In this document: positions 51,012 to 59,179 of the stretch, one piece after another
How positions within the stretch are numbered: the first letter of the stretch is position 1
Layout of the letters: every line of letters starts with the position of its first letter
NCBI RefSeq assembly: GCF_032121415.1
Contig: NZ_CP135079.1
Span: 4,712,001-4,776,000 of the forward strand
Source: Streptomyces parvus
GTDB lineage: Bacteria > Actinomycetota > Actinomycetes > Streptomycetales > Streptomycetaceae
DNA: 64,000 bases
Direction of reading: 5' to 3'
Position numbers and translations under genes: made by a program
The notes under the pieces: model-generated
The model's database searches: none
What the model was told of the DNA's origin: nothing
What the model saw: the letters and a program-made list of their open reading frames with translations, nothing else

Positions 51012-51797
51012 CTACAGCCCCTGCCACCCCGGCTTCGCCGCATACGTGGCCCGGAAGTAGTCCGCCAGCTTCAGCTTCGACGCCGCGGCCTCGTCCACCA
51101 CCACCGTCGCGTGCGGGTGCAGCTGGAGCGCCGAGGCGGGCACGATCGAGGCGACCGGCCCCTCCACCGTCTGGGCGACGGCCTCCGCCTTGCCCTCGCC
51201 GGTGGCCAGCAGGATCGGATGCCGGGCGTCCAGGATCGTCCCGATGCCCTGCGTGATCACATGGTGCGGAACCTGCTCGATGTCGTCGTCGAAGAAGCGC
51301 GCGTTGTCCACCCGGGTCTGCTCGGTCAGCGTCTTGATCCGGGTGCGCGAGGCGAGCGAGGAGCACGGCTCGTTGAAGCCGATGTGCCCGTCCGTGCCGA
51401 TGCCCAGCAGCTGGAGGTCGACGCCGCCGGCCTCCGCCAGCGCCCGGTCGTACGCCTCGCAGGCCGCCTGGACGTCCTCGGCCGAGCCGTCGGGGCCCAT
51501 GAAGGAGGACTCGGAGAGCCCGAGCGGCTCGACGACCTCGCGCAGCACCACGGAGCGGTACGACTCCGGGTGGCCCGCGGGCAGCCCGACGTACTCGTCG
51601 AGCTGGCAGATCCGGGCGCGCGAGGCGTCGACCGCGCCGGAGGCGACCTTCGACGCGAGCGCGCGGTAGATGGGCAGCGGGGTCGAGCCGGTGGCAACGC
51701 CGAGCAGGGCGTCGGGCTTGCGGCGGAGCAGCGCGGCGATGGCCTCCGCGATCAGTTCGCCGCCTGCCGTGGCGTCCGGGACGATGACAACTTCCAC
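51012..51797 (-). CDS. nagB: Glucosamine-6-phosphate deaminase
   Basis: 261 residues from the GTG at 51797 (VEVVIVPDA, the known NagB N-terminus). Substrate and catalytic residues are visible in LLGVATGSTPLPIYRAL, ARICQLDEYVGLPAGHPESY (general-base Asp) and LQLLGIGTDGHIGFNEPCSS (catalytic Asp/His/Glu). It converts glucosamine-6-phosphate, the DasR effector, to fructose-6-phosphate and ammonia. A dre operator lies 31 bp upstream. Confidence 0.95.
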   Translation of the reverse strand: MEVVIVPDATAGGELIAEAIAALLRRKPDALLGVATGSTPLPIYRALASKVASGAVDASRARICQLDEYVGLPAGHPESYRSVVLREVVEPLGLSESSFMGPDGSAEDVQAACEAYDRALAEAGGVDLQLLGIGTDGHIGFNEPCSSLASRTRIKTLTEQTRVDNARFFDDDIEQVPHHVITQGIGTILDARHPILLATGEGKAEAVAQTVEGPVASIVPASALQLHPHATVVVDEAAASKLKLADYFRATYAAKPGWQGL

Positions 51798-51827
51798 GCT
51801 GTGCCTGCCGATCTGACTAGAGGAGGA

Positions 51828-51843
51828 GGTGGTATAGACCAAT
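51828..51843. promoter_or_regulatory. DasR operator (dre) between nagB and the SIS-domain gene
   Basis: GGTGGTATAGACCAAT keeps the TGGT-TAGACCA core of the dre consensus. It is 31 bp upstream of nagB and about 157 bp upstream of the divergent sugar isomerase, so it could control both. Confidence 0.85.
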
Positions 51844-51999
51844 CAAACTCCAATTTAGCAGAATCGGGCAACCGTACGGAGAAGAGTCCACGCACCGGCG
51901 GCCCCCATCCCGCCCCGGCCCGCTGGCGGCCCACGGAATTGCCTGGTCGACTTGTCCGGTACGGCGACACCGCAGCCGACAGCGCAGGGAGGCCCCCAC

Positions 52000-53082
52000 A
52001 TGTCCGCCACCTTTCCGGTCGACCCGGGCGGCCGGGGCGACGAGCCCGGCCGCATCATGTCCGGCGAGATGGCCGAGCAGCCCGCGATGCTGCGCCGCAT
52101 CCTCGACCGGGGCGCGCCCCGCATCCGCGAGGTCGCCGCCGAGATCGCCGCCCGGAAACCCCGCTTCGTCCTGCTCACCGCGCGCGGCACCTCCGACAAC
52201 GCGGCGCTCTACGCCAAGTACCTGCTGGAGATCCGCCTCGGCCTGCCCTGCGGCCTCGCCTCGATGTCCACCACGACGGCGTACGGGGCCAAACCGGATC
52301 TGCGGGACGTCCTCGTAATCACCGTCAGCCAGTCGGGCGGCTCACCGGACCTGGTGGCCTCCACGAGGGCCGCCCGGGAAGCCGGGGCCGTCACCCTCGC
52401 CGTCACCAACAACCCGGACTCCGCGCTCGCCGCCGTGTCCGAGTACCACATCGACATCCTGGCGGGCCCGGAGAAGGCGCTCCCGGCCACCAAGACGTAC
52501 ACCGCGTCCCTGCTCTCCCTGTACCTCTTCGTGGAGGGCCTGGGCGGCCATGACGGCACCGACGCCGCCGGGGGCCTGCCCGACCTCGCGGGCGCGATCC
52601 TGGGCCGCCGGGCCGAGGTCAGGGCGCTGGCCTCCCGCTACCGGTTCGCCGAACGCATGGTGATCACCTCGCGCGGCTACGGCTATCCGACGGCCAAGGA
52701 AGCGGCCCTGAAGCTCATGGAGACCAGCTACATCCCCGCTCTCTCCTACTCCGGAGCCGATCTGCTGCACGGTCCGCTGGCGATGGTCGACAACATCTCC
52801 CCGGTGATCGCCGTGGTCACCGACGGCCGGGGCGGCGAGGCCCTCCAGCCGGTGCTGGACCGGCTGCGCGGCCGCGGCGCGGATCTCTTCGTGGTCGGCC
52901 CCAAGGCCCAGGTGGAGGCGGCGTCGGCCGGCTTCTCGCTGCCCACGGCGGGCGTCCCCGAGGAGTTGCAGCCGATCCTGGAGATCCTGCCGCTGCAGAT
53001 GCTGGCGTACGAGGTGACGATCGCGCGGGGCCAGGACCCGGACGCGCCCCGCGCCCTGGCGAAGGTCACCGAGACCCGCTGA
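52000..53082 (+). CDS. Double SIS-domain sugar-phosphate isomerase/deaminase-like protein
   Basis: 360 residues from the ATG at 52000 (GGGAGG upstream). It resembles the C-terminal isomerase half of GlmS, or AgaS/NagB-II-type deaminases. SIS domain 1 has RFVLLTARGTSDNAALYAKY and VITVSQSGGSPDLVAST (sugar-phosphate binding SQSG). SIS domain 2 has VITSRGYGYPTAKEAALKLME and SYSGADLLHGP. It has no glutaminase domain. Divergent from nagB with a shared dre, it is probably a glucosamine-6-phosphate-related enzyme of the DasR regulon. Confidence 0.88.
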   Translation: MSATFPVDPGGRGDEPGRIMSGEMAEQPAMLRRILDRGAPRIREVAAEIAARKPRFVLLTARGTSDNAALYAKYLLEIRLGLPCGLASMSTTTAYGAKPDLRDVLVITVSQSGGSPDLVASTRAAREAGAVTLAVTNNPDSALAAVSEYHIDILAGPEKALPATKTYTASLLSLYLFVEGLGGHDGTDAAGGLPDLAGAILGRRAEVRALASRYRFAERMVITSRGYGYPTAKEAALKLMETSYIPALSYSGADLLHGPLAMVDNISPVIAVVTDGRGGEALQPVLDRLRGRGADLFVVGPKAQVEAASAGFSLPTAGVPEELQPILEILPLQMLAYEVTIARGQDPDAPRALAKVTETR

Positions 53083-53242
53083 GGGCGGAGGTGCCCCGAG
53101 AACACCCGCGGGCCGCGGCGCCGGGATGGGACCCTCAGCCCATCCGGCACCGCAGCCCGGAGCTACCTGGCCGGCGGTGTGCGGTGCCCCCGGCCACTGG
53201 AGGCACCGGCGCGGTCAGGGCAGAGAGCGCCGGGTGCCTCGG

Positions 53243-53269
53243 TCCGCTCTCCTGTGCGGGGAGAGCGGA
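53243..53269 (+). terminator. Hairpin downstream of the SIS-domain gene
   Basis: TCCGCTCTCC (53243-53252) and GGAGAGCGGA (53260-53269) form a perfect 10-bp stem with a 7-base loop. It lies 160 bp past the stop codon. Confidence 0.6.
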
Positions 53270-53283
53270 GGTCTTGATGACAT

Positions 53284-53299
53284 TGTGGACTAGACCAAT
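53284..53299. promoter_or_regulatory. DasR-like operator (dre) upstream of the histidine kinase
   Basis: TGTGGACTAGACCAAT contains TGGACTAGACCA, one base from the central 12 bp of dre (TGGTCTAGACCA), and matches the full consensus at 12 of 16 positions. It is about 136 bp upstream of the kinase start. Confidence 0.65.
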
Positions 53300-53434
53300 A
53301 CGCGTGTCCATCCGTGTGCACGACATTCTCCGGCGGGCCGCCGCCCCTGTCCATCGTCCCGCCTCCGTACACCTGCACGGCTCATCGGGCCCAGCGGTTC
53401 GAACGCCCTCGGCAACCCCAGGTACGCTCCACAG

Positions 53435-54910
53435 GTGCCCTCCATGAACGACCTCGTCCGCCAGCACACCGCCCTGAGCGACACCGACCTCGAGTGGCTC
53501 CATCTGCTGGTCTCGGAGTGGCAGCTGCTCTCCGACCTTTCCTTCGCCGACCTCGTGCTGTGGGTGCCCACCCGCGACGGCACTCGGTACGTCTCCGTCG
53601 CCCAGATGCGCCCCAACACCGGGCCCACCTCCTACCAGGACGACATGGTCGGCCATCTGGTGCCGCGTGGCCGCCGCCCGCTGCTCGACGCGGCCCTGGA
53701 CGAGGGCCGGATCGTGCGCGAGGGCGACCCGGAATGGCGTGAGGAGGTGCCCGTACGGGTCGAGTCCATCCCCGTACGCCGGGACGGCCGGGTGCTCGGC
53801 GTCATCGCCCGCAACACCAACCTGCTCACCGTGCGCACCCCTTCCCGGCTGGAGCTCACCTACCTCCAGTCCGCCTCCGACCTGGCCCAGATGATCGCCG
53901 CCGGGGCCTTCCCGTTCCCCGGCCAGCAGGTCGACATGGACGCCTCCCCGCGCGTGGGCGACGGGCTGATCCGGCTCGACGCCGACGGGATCGTCCAGTA
54001 CGCCAGCCCCAACGGCCTCTCCGCCTACCACCGTCTCGGCCTCGCCTCCGACCTGGTCGGCCAGCACCTCGGTACCGTCACCGCCGAACTGGCCCCGTCC
54101 CGGGGGCCGGTGGACGAGGCCCTGGTCAAGGTGGCCAGCGGTTACGCGCCCCGCGAGTTCGAGGTGGAGTGCGCGGGCGGGGTGATCCAGCTGCGCGCCA
54201 TCCCGCTCAAGCCCAAGGGCGTCCGGATCGGCTCCCTGGTCCTCCTCCGGGACGTCACCGAACTGCGCCGCCGCGAGCGCGAGTTGATCACCAAGGACGC
54301 GACCATCCGGGAGATCCACCACCGGGTGAAGAACAACCTCCAGACGGTGGCCGCCCTGTTGCGCCTCCAGTCCCGCCGGATGGACTCCGAGCAGGGGCGC
54401 GAGGCGCTCAACGAGGCGGTCCGGCGCGTCGGTTCGATCGCCATCGTCCATGAGACGCTTTCCCAGAATCTGGACGAGCGGGTCGAGTTCGACGAGATCG
54501 CCGACCGGGTCATCGCGATGGTGTCGGAGATCTCCCCGGGCAAGGTGAGCTGCCGGCGCACCGGACGCTTCGGCATCCTCGACGCCGAGGTCGCCACCCC
54601 GCTCTCCATGGTGCTGACCGAGGTGCTGCAGAACGCCCTGGAGCACGCCTTCACCCTGGCTGACCACGGCACGGTCGAGGTCTCCGCCGTGCGCGGCGGG
54701 TCGCCCGCCGAGGGGAGATTGCTGATCACCGTCACCGACGACGGGCGCGGCCTGCCCGAGGGGTTCGACCCGAAGCAGGCCGGCAACCTCGGGCTCCAGA
54801 TCGTACGGACGCTGGTGGAGGGGGAGTTGGGCGGCACGTTCGGCATGGTCCCGGCCCCAGGGCGCGGCACCCAGGTGGTGCTGGACCTCCCGGTGCAGGG
54901 TCTCAAGTAG
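53435..54910 (+). CDS. PdtaS-like sensor histidine kinase (HisKA_2 family)
   Basis: 491 residues from the GTG at 53435; the ATG at 53444 is equally possible. A GAF-type N-terminal domain covers residues about 5-160, a PAS domain about 175-275 (DGLIRLDADGIVQYASPNG), then HisKA_2 with EIHHRVKNNLQTVAALLRLQ (phosphoacceptor H295), and a HATPase_c domain with VLTEVLQNALEHAF and VTDDGRGLPEGF. It has no membrane segment. This is the actinobacterial PdtaS layout, whose partner PdtaR is an RNA-binding ANTAR regulator encoded elsewhere. The preceding dre-like site suggests DasR input. Confidence 0.88.
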   Translation: MPSMNDLVRQHTALSDTDLEWLHLLVSEWQLLSDLSFADLVLWVPTRDGTRYVSVAQMRPNTGPTSYQDDMVGHLVPRGRRPLLDAALDEGRIVREGDPEWREEVPVRVESIPVRRDGRVLGVIARNTNLLTVRTPSRLELTYLQSASDLAQMIAAGAFPFPGQQVDMDASPRVGDGLIRLDADGIVQYASPNGLSAYHRLGLASDLVGQHLGTVTAELAPSRGPVDEALVKVASGYAPREFEVECAGGVIQLRAIPLKPKGVRIGSLVLLRDVTELRRRERELITKDATIREIHHRVKNNLQTVAALLRLQSRRMDSEQGREALNEAVRRVGSIAIVHETLSQNLDERVEFDEIADRVIAMVSEISPGKVSCRRTGRFGILDAEVATPLSMVLTEVLQNALEHAFTLADHGTVEVSAVRGGSPAEGRLLITVTDDGRGLPEGFDPKQAGNLGLQIVRTLVEGELGGTFGMVPAPGRGTQVVLDLPVQGLK

Positions 54911-54947
54911 CCGGGCCGGGCGCTCGCACCGCCGAGCGCACACAGCA

Positions 54948-54985
54948 GAGCGGGCCCGGACCGTGGTGACGGTCCGGGCCCGCTC
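54948..54985. terminator. Terminator between histidine kinase and wblE
   Basis: GAGCGGGCCCGGACCGT (54948-54964) and ACGGTCCGGGCCCGCTC (54969-54985) form a perfect 17-bp stem with a GGTG loop. Confidence 0.92.
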
Positions 54986-55097
54986 CGTGATGCTCACGTT
55001 GCGATGCGCTTCGGGGTACTGCGCGCTGCGACTCGAAGGCGGGGCTGTGCGTACGCTCTGTACGCGCCGCCGGGCTGAGGCTTGGTGCGGGGGTCGC

Positions 55098-55355
55098 TCA
55101 GGCGCTGGCGTTACGCGCCCGGTTGCGAGCGGCGCGGCGCTTCATCGCGCGGCGCTCGTCCTCGCTGAGGCCACCCCAGACGCCGGAGTCCTGGCCGGAC
55201 TCGAGCGCCCACTGCAGGCACTGCTCCATGACGGGGCAGCGGCGGCAGACAGCCTTGGCTTCCTCGATCTGCAGCAGCGCAGGACCGGTGTTGCCGATGG
55301 GGAAGAACAGCTCGGGGTCTTCCTCACGACAAACGGCGTTGTGACGCCAGTCCAT
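55098..55355 (-). CDS. wblE: WhiB-family iron-sulfur regulator WblE
   Basis: 85 residues. The four [4Fe-4S] cysteines are C9, C37, C40 and C46 (CRRCPVMEQC), followed by the beta-turn motif GVWGG and the basic C-terminal DNA-binding tail RRAMKRRAARNRARN. This is the WhiB1/WblE subgroup by length and by the DWRHNAVCREEDPELFFP N-terminus. Members respond to nitric oxide and interact with the primary sigma factor. It has a long, relatively AT-rich upstream region. Confidence 0.95.
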   Translation of the reverse strand: MDWRHNAVCREEDPELFFPIGNTGPALLQIEEAKAVCRRCPVMEQCLQWALESGQDSGVWGGLSEDERRAMKRRAARNRARNASA

Positions 55356-55675
55356 GGCTGCTACCTCTCCTTGGTATTACACGCTTGTTGCTTGTGAATG
55401 TGAACGCTTTCACGAATCCCCCCGCAGATGACGGGCCGACCCCCAGATGGACTGGGTGTGGTCTGTGATGGTGAGGAGGGGTTCTGGCTTTCAGTGGAGG
55501 CCGGTGTTGCGGGCCGTCCCGATCGCCATGAAGAGATTCCCAAACCTCGGCGACGGATACAACCCCTTCTGGAAAGTTTTTTTTGATTCCTCGGTGTCGA
55601 CTAGGTCACAGGCGCACTTCTTGGGGGTGGGACCCAGTCCAAACGTTCGAGTTAAAGGACTTTCGGCCCTTCCAC
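55356..55675. other. 320-bp AT-richer upstream region of wblE
   Basis: It contains GGAGAGG before wblE, the inverted repeat GTGAA-CGCT-TTCAC at 55400-55413, and a T8 run near 55580 that is unusual in this GC-rich DNA. Minus-strand ORFs here lack ribosome-binding sites and coding-like GC3. I regard the region as regulatory for wblE. Confidence 0.55.
55400..55413. promoter_or_regulatory. Inverted repeat in the wblE upstream region
   Basis: GTGAACGCTTTCAC has perfect 5-bp arms and a 4-bp centre, with a further TTGTGAA just outside. It is 45 bp upstream of the wblE start codon, in a plausible operator position. Confidence 0.4.
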
Positions 55676-56644
55676 TCACACAATCACACGCAGTGCACGG
55701 CGTACGCCTGTGAACGTCACGCTCGTACGCAGTCCCAGGTGGTCGCCGTCCATCTGGAAGGGTAGTGGGACCTTTGAATGCAAGGTGAAGTCCGTGAGGT
55801 CATGCCGTGAAACGGCATGCTTGCCGCGCGGCCCCTTCTCGGGGCTCGAAGTGAGCAGCTGGGTGCCGTACAGGGCCACTGCCGGAGCGGACAGGCGCTT
55901 CAGTCCGAGCACGTCCAGTGCGGTGTCGAAGGAGGCCTTCGGCGAGGCGTAGACAGGGCGATTGCCCAGGTAGGTCCAGGGGGCGGTGTTGCAGATTATG
56001 GAGAGCGCGAGGTCGGTCACCGGGTCCTGGCCCGGCACGTCGAGCGTGATCGTCCCGTGTCGGCGGTGGGCCTCGTTCAGGAACTGCCGCACCACCTGGC
56101 GTACGTACAGCGCGTGCGTCGAACGCTTGCCGCCCTCGCGTTTCTGTTCGACCCGGCCGACGACCCCGGCATCGAACCCGAGTCCGGCACAGAAAGTGAA
56201 CCAGCGTTCGGGGACGGACTCGTCCTCGGTGCCCGGGGTGCCGGCGGCCAGGCCCAGACCAACCGTGCGTTCGGTCCGGTTCTCCAAAGCGTCCAGGATG
56301 GCGCCGGTCGCCTCCACCGCGTCGTTCGGCAGCCCGAGGGCGCGGGCGAAGACATTGGTGGACCCGCCGGGGACCACGGCGAGCTTCGGAAGGCCCTCCG
56401 GATCCGGGCCCCGGTGCAGCAGCCCGTTCACGACCTCGTTCACCGTGCCGTCGCCGCCGAGGGCGACCACCAGATCGATGTCGTCGCTGTCCGCGGCCCG
56501 CCGCCCCAGGTCCCGCGCGTGCCCCCGGTACTCCGTGGTCACCGCCTCCAGCTTCATCTCGCTGGCCAGCGCGTGGATGAGCACGTCACGGGTGCGGGCA
56601 CTGGTGGTGGTAGCAGCTGGATTGACCACGAGGAGTGCGCGCAT
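55676..56644 (-). CDS. Diacylglycerol kinase family lipid kinase
   Basis: 322 residues from the ATG at 56644. The DAGK catalytic motif is VVALGGDGTVNEVVNGL (about residues 60-76), with the nucleotide loop LLVVNPAATTTSARTR and LAVVPGGSTNVFARALGLP. The C-terminal YegS/DAGK domain follows. It phosphorylates diacylglycerol or a related lipid or sphingoid alcohol at the membrane face. Length is normal. It is transcribed towards wblE. Confidence 0.9.
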   Translation of the reverse strand: MRALLVVNPAATTTSARTRDVLIHALASEMKLEAVTTEYRGHARDLGRRAADSDDIDLVVALGGDGTVNEVVNGLLHRGPDPEGLPKLAVVPGGSTNVFARALGLPNDAVEATGAILDALENRTERTVGLGLAAGTPGTEDESVPERWFTFCAGLGFDAGVVGRVEQKREGGKRSTHALYVRQVVRQFLNEAHRRHGTITLDVPGQDPVTDLALSIICNTAPWTYLGNRPVYASPKASFDTALDVLGLKRLSAPAVALYGTQLLTSSPEKGPRGKHAVSRHDLTDFTLHSKVPLPFQMDGDHLGLRTSVTFTGVRRALRVIV

Positions 56645-56808
56645 GACGGCCAGCCTACCTACCGGGCGGTTCGGCCCTGAAGCCCCGGTTCGCTGCGCTC
56701 CAGGGTGGTGACGGAACGTGACGCCCGCGCCGGTGCACCGCCGGACGGGTGCGGCGCCCGGGCACCCCGGCTTCACTTCCGCGCCCCGGGGATGCCAACC
56801 TGAAAGGC

Positions 56809-57258
56809 GTGAGCACTCAGCAGACACCGTCCACGCCGTCGCCACCCACCGCGGAGCGCCCGACCAGGATCACCGTCCTCGCCGGCGTCAACGCCCTGGA
56901 AGGCGTGGCTCTCGCCGTCGGCGGGATCTACCTGCTGATCATGGGACTGCTCGGGAAGCCGGAAAGCACGCAGCAGGCGGAGACGGTCGGGATCACCCTG
57001 GTAGCGCTCGGCGCCATCCCGCTGATCGCCGCGCGCGGACTGCTGCTGCTGCGCAGCTGGAGCCGGGGGCCGGCGCTGATCACCCAGATCATGGCGCTGC
57101 CGGTGGCCTGGACGCTGCTGCGCTCGCAGGGTGCGCTGATCCCCACCGGGATCGTGCTCGCGGCGGTCGCCGTCACCGGCCTCGTGCTCGTCCTGAACCC
57201 GGCGACCACCCAGGACCTGGGCATCCGCCGGGGGCCGAGGACGACCCCCGACGCCTGA
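56809..57258 (+). CDS. Small integral membrane protein, unknown function
   Basis: 149 residues from the GTG at 56809 (GAAAGG upstream). After a Thr/Pro-rich N-terminus (QQTPSTPSPPTAERP) four hydrophobic helices follow: LAGVNALEGVALAVGGIYLLIMGLL, GITLVALGAIPLIAARGLLLL, LITQIMALPVAWTLL and TGIVLAAVAVTGLVLVL. The C-terminus is short and cytosolic. No family is recognised beyond being a common actinobacterial membrane protein. It converges on the sigma-factor gene. Confidence 0.75.
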   Translation: MSTQQTPSTPSPPTAERPTRITVLAGVNALEGVALAVGGIYLLIMGLLGKPESTQQAETVGITLVALGAIPLIAARGLLLLRSWSRGPALITQIMALPVAWTLLRSQGALIPTGIVLAAVAVTGLVLVLNPATTQDLGIRRGPRTTPDA

Positions 57259-57285
57259 GCCTCTCCGCCCGGCTCCTCGGCTCTC

Positions 57286-58242
57286 TCACTCCTCGACGAG
57301 CAGGCGCTCGCGGAGCTGTGCCAGGGTGCGGGCCAGCAGCCGCGAGACGTGCATCTGCGAGATGCCGACCTCCTGGGCGATCTGCGACTGGGTCATGTTC
57401 CCGAAGAAACGCAGCAGCAGGATCCGCTTCTCGCGCGGCGGCAGGTCCTCCAGGAGCGGCTTGAGCGACTCCCGGTACTCCACGCCCTCCAGCGCCTCGT
57501 CCTCCGAGCCCAGCGTGTCCGCCACGGCCGGCGACTCGTCGTCGGTGTCCGGTACGTCCAGCGAGAGCGTGCTGTACGCGTTGGCCGACTCCAGGCCCTC
57601 CAGCACCTCCTCCTCGGAGATGCCGAGCCGCTCCGCCAACTCGTGCACGGTCGGCGAACGGCCGTGCTGCTGGGAGAGCTCCGCCGTGGCCGTGGTCAGC
57701 GAAAGCCGCAGCTCCTGGAGGCGGCGCGGCACCCGCACCGCCCAGCCCTTGTCCCGGAAGTGGCGCTTGATCTCGCCGACCACCGTGGGAGTGGCGTAGG
57801 TCGAGAACTCCACCCCCCGGTCCGGGTCGAACCGGTCCACGGACTTGATCAGGCCGATCGTGGCGACCTGGGTCAGGTCGTCCAGCGGCTCGCCGCGATT
57901 GCGGAACCGGCGGGCCAGGTGCTCCACCAGCGGCAGATGCATGCGCACCAGCCGGTTGCGCAGCTCGGCCTTCTCGGCGGACCCGTCGGGCAGCTCCCGC
58001 AGCTCGAAGAAGAGGGCCCGGGCCCCGCTGCGGTCGTGTGGATCGTGGTGCCCGTGCTCGCTCATCTGGCCCGCCCGCTCTGCCTGCGACTGCTGCTCCA
58101 CCGCGACGTCGAAGCCCTCGGGCCCGTCCGCTCCGTCCTCCGGATGCGGCCGGGCCTGCTGCTCCGGGATGCCTGCTGGGCGCACCACCCCGGATCGGAT
58201 CGTCTCGTCCCGCACAGGACCGTCCCCGTTCCCGTCGCTCAC
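57286..58242 (-). CDS. sigH: SigB/SigF/SigG-subfamily stress sigma factor, SigH type
   Basis: 318 residues from the GTG at 58242, overlapping the anti-sigma stop (GTGA). An ATG at 58065 (MSEHGHHDPHD) gives a 259-residue form, and several N-terminal variants are known for S. coelicolor SigH. Region 2: LVRMHLPLVEHLARRFRNRG, DLTQVATIGLIKSVDRFDP, YATPTVVGEIKRHFRDKGWA. Region 3 and 4: RSPTVHELAERLGISEEEV and MTQSQIAQEVGISQMHVSRL. It directs osmotic and heat stress and developmental genes. Confidence 0.92.
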   Translation of the reverse strand: MSDGNGDGPVRDETIRSGVVRPAGIPEQQARPHPEDGADGPEGFDVAVEQQSQAERAGQMSEHGHHDPHDRSGARALFFELRELPDGSAEKAELRNRLVRMHLPLVEHLARRFRNRGEPLDDLTQVATIGLIKSVDRFDPDRGVEFSTYATPTVVGEIKRHFRDKGWAVRVPRRLQELRLSLTTATAELSQQHGRSPTVHELAERLGISEEEVLEGLESANAYSTLSLDVPDTDDESPAVADTLGSEDEALEGVEYRESLKPLLEDLPPREKRILLLRFFGNMTQSQIAQEVGISQMHVSRLLARTLAQLRERLLVEE

Positions 58243-58652
58243 GCCGGCCCAGGGCCCGCGCCGCGCTGTTTGTAGAGGCTGATGCTGACCGTACGGTCGT
58301 CCGCGACCGTGGAGTCGACCTTGCCTGCCAGTGCGGAGAGCACCGTCCAGGCGAAGGTGTCGCGCTCGGGCGCCCGGCCGTCGGTGGTGGGTGCCGACAC
58401 CGTCACTTCGAGGGAGTCGTCGACGAGACGGAAGACGCAGCTGAGGACGGAGCCCGGCACGGCCTGCTGGAGCAGGATCGCGCAGGCCTCGTCGACCGCG
58501 ATGCGAAGATCCTCGATCTCGTCGAGAGTGAAGTCCAAACGCGCTGCGAGACCGGCCGTGGCCGTTCGCAGCACCGACAGGTAGGCACCCGCAGCGGGCA
58601 GCCGGACTTCTACGAAGTCCTGATTCCCGGGCTCGCCTGCGATCTGGGACAC
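58239..58652 (-). CDS. prsH: RsbW-like anti-sigma factor of SigH (PrsH/UshX)
   Basis: 137 residues from the GTG at 58652; the ribosome-binding site GGAGG six bases upstream decides this start over the longer open frame to 58712. It has an HATPase_c_2 (GHKL) fold: LDEIEDLRIAVDEACAILLQ carries the ATP-binding Asn/Asp box equivalent, and FAWTVLSALAGKVDSTVADD the later motifs. It binds and silences the adjacent sigma factor. The 4-bp overlap gives coupled, near-stoichiometric synthesis. Also known as ushX. Confidence 0.9.
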   Translation of the reverse strand: MSQIAGEPGNQDFVEVRLPAAGAYLSVLRTATAGLAARLDFTLDEIEDLRIAVDEACAILLQQAVPGSVLSCVFRLVDDSLEVTVSAPTTDGRAPERDTFAWTVLSALAGKVDSTVADDRTVSISLYKQRGAGPGPA

Positions 58653-58794
58653 CCTCACCTCCAAGGTGGCACAAACTCTTTCGAGGTTCCGGGAAGGGTG
58701 GCCCGGAGCCATGCGGTCCGTCGACGGTTCTTCGGCTCGGCGACGTTATCGGATCCATGATGCCGTGTCGTACGGACCCCACACCCCCACCGTC

Positions 58795-58815
58795 ACTCAT
58801 GGTAAAGCCATGAGT
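58795..58815. repeat. Perfect palindrome between zinc-finger gene and prsH-sigH
   Basis: ACTCATGG (58795-58802) and CCATGAGT (58808-58815) form a perfect 8-bp inverted repeat around TAAAG. It could be the zinc-finger gene's terminator or an operator of the prsH-sigH promoter region. Confidence 0.5.
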
Positions 58816-58873
58816 ACGGACAGTGGCTAGGGGTCTGCGGCGTCCAATTACGAAGAACCGGCGCCGCATTGAC

Positions 58874-58898
58874 GTACCCAGGCGTCAGACGATCGAAC
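58874..58898 (-). promoter_or_regulatory. Candidate SigB/SigH-type stress promoter upstream of prsH-sigH
   Basis: On the minus strand GTTC (58898-58895), a 15-base spacer, then GGGTAC (58879-58874) fit the GNNTN-N14-16-GGGTAC/T pattern of SigB-like factors. It overlaps the 3' end of the zinc-finger gene and would give a leader of about 215 nt. Confidence 0.5.
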
Positions 58899-59145
58899 CG
58901 TCCTCGAAGCACCAGCGCCAGCTCTCGCCCGGCTCGAAGCTCCGCATGACGGGGTGACCGGTCGCCCGGAAGTGTCCGGTAGCGTGCCTCAGCGGCGACG
59001 AATCGCAGCAGCCGACGTGCCCGCAGGTCAGACAGAGACGCAGCTGCACGGGGTGGGTCCCCGCCTCCAGGCACTCGGGACACGTCTCGCCGAGCGGCAC
59101 GGGCTCGGGGCGTGGCAGATCAGCTACATGCGCACACTCGCTCAT
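58885..59145 (-). CDS. UBP-type zinc-finger protein
   Basis: 86 residues from the ATG at 59145. It is almost entirely one ZnF-UBP domain: CPECLEAGTH, LCLTCGHVGCCDSSPLRHAT, HFRATGHPVMRSFEPGESWR and a final WCFEDGSIV. In bacteria these small proteins are encoded beside CPA1-type Na+/H+ antiporters, as here (divergent, 34 bp). The role is unknown, but a regulatory partnership is likely. Confidence 0.87.
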   Translation of the reverse strand: MSECAHVADLPRPEPVPLGETCPECLEAGTHPVQLRLCLTCGHVGCCDSSPLRHATGHFRATGHPVMRSFEPGESWRWCFEDGSIV

Positions 59146-59179
59146 GATGGGCAGGTTACGACGGATCGAGGACGGTGGG

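Larger units (their letters stand above)
53083..53434. other. 352-bp intergenic region before the histidine kinase
   Basis: It contains the terminator hairpin at 53243-53269 and the DasR-like palindrome at 53284-53299. The rest shows no ORF with coding character and no clear promoter hexamers. Confidence 0.6.

Noticed and set aside
55491..55679. 62-codon minus-strand ORF upstream of wblE
   Set aside because: It has no ribosome-binding site, its third-position GC is not coding-like, and it lies in the AT-richer regulatory region.
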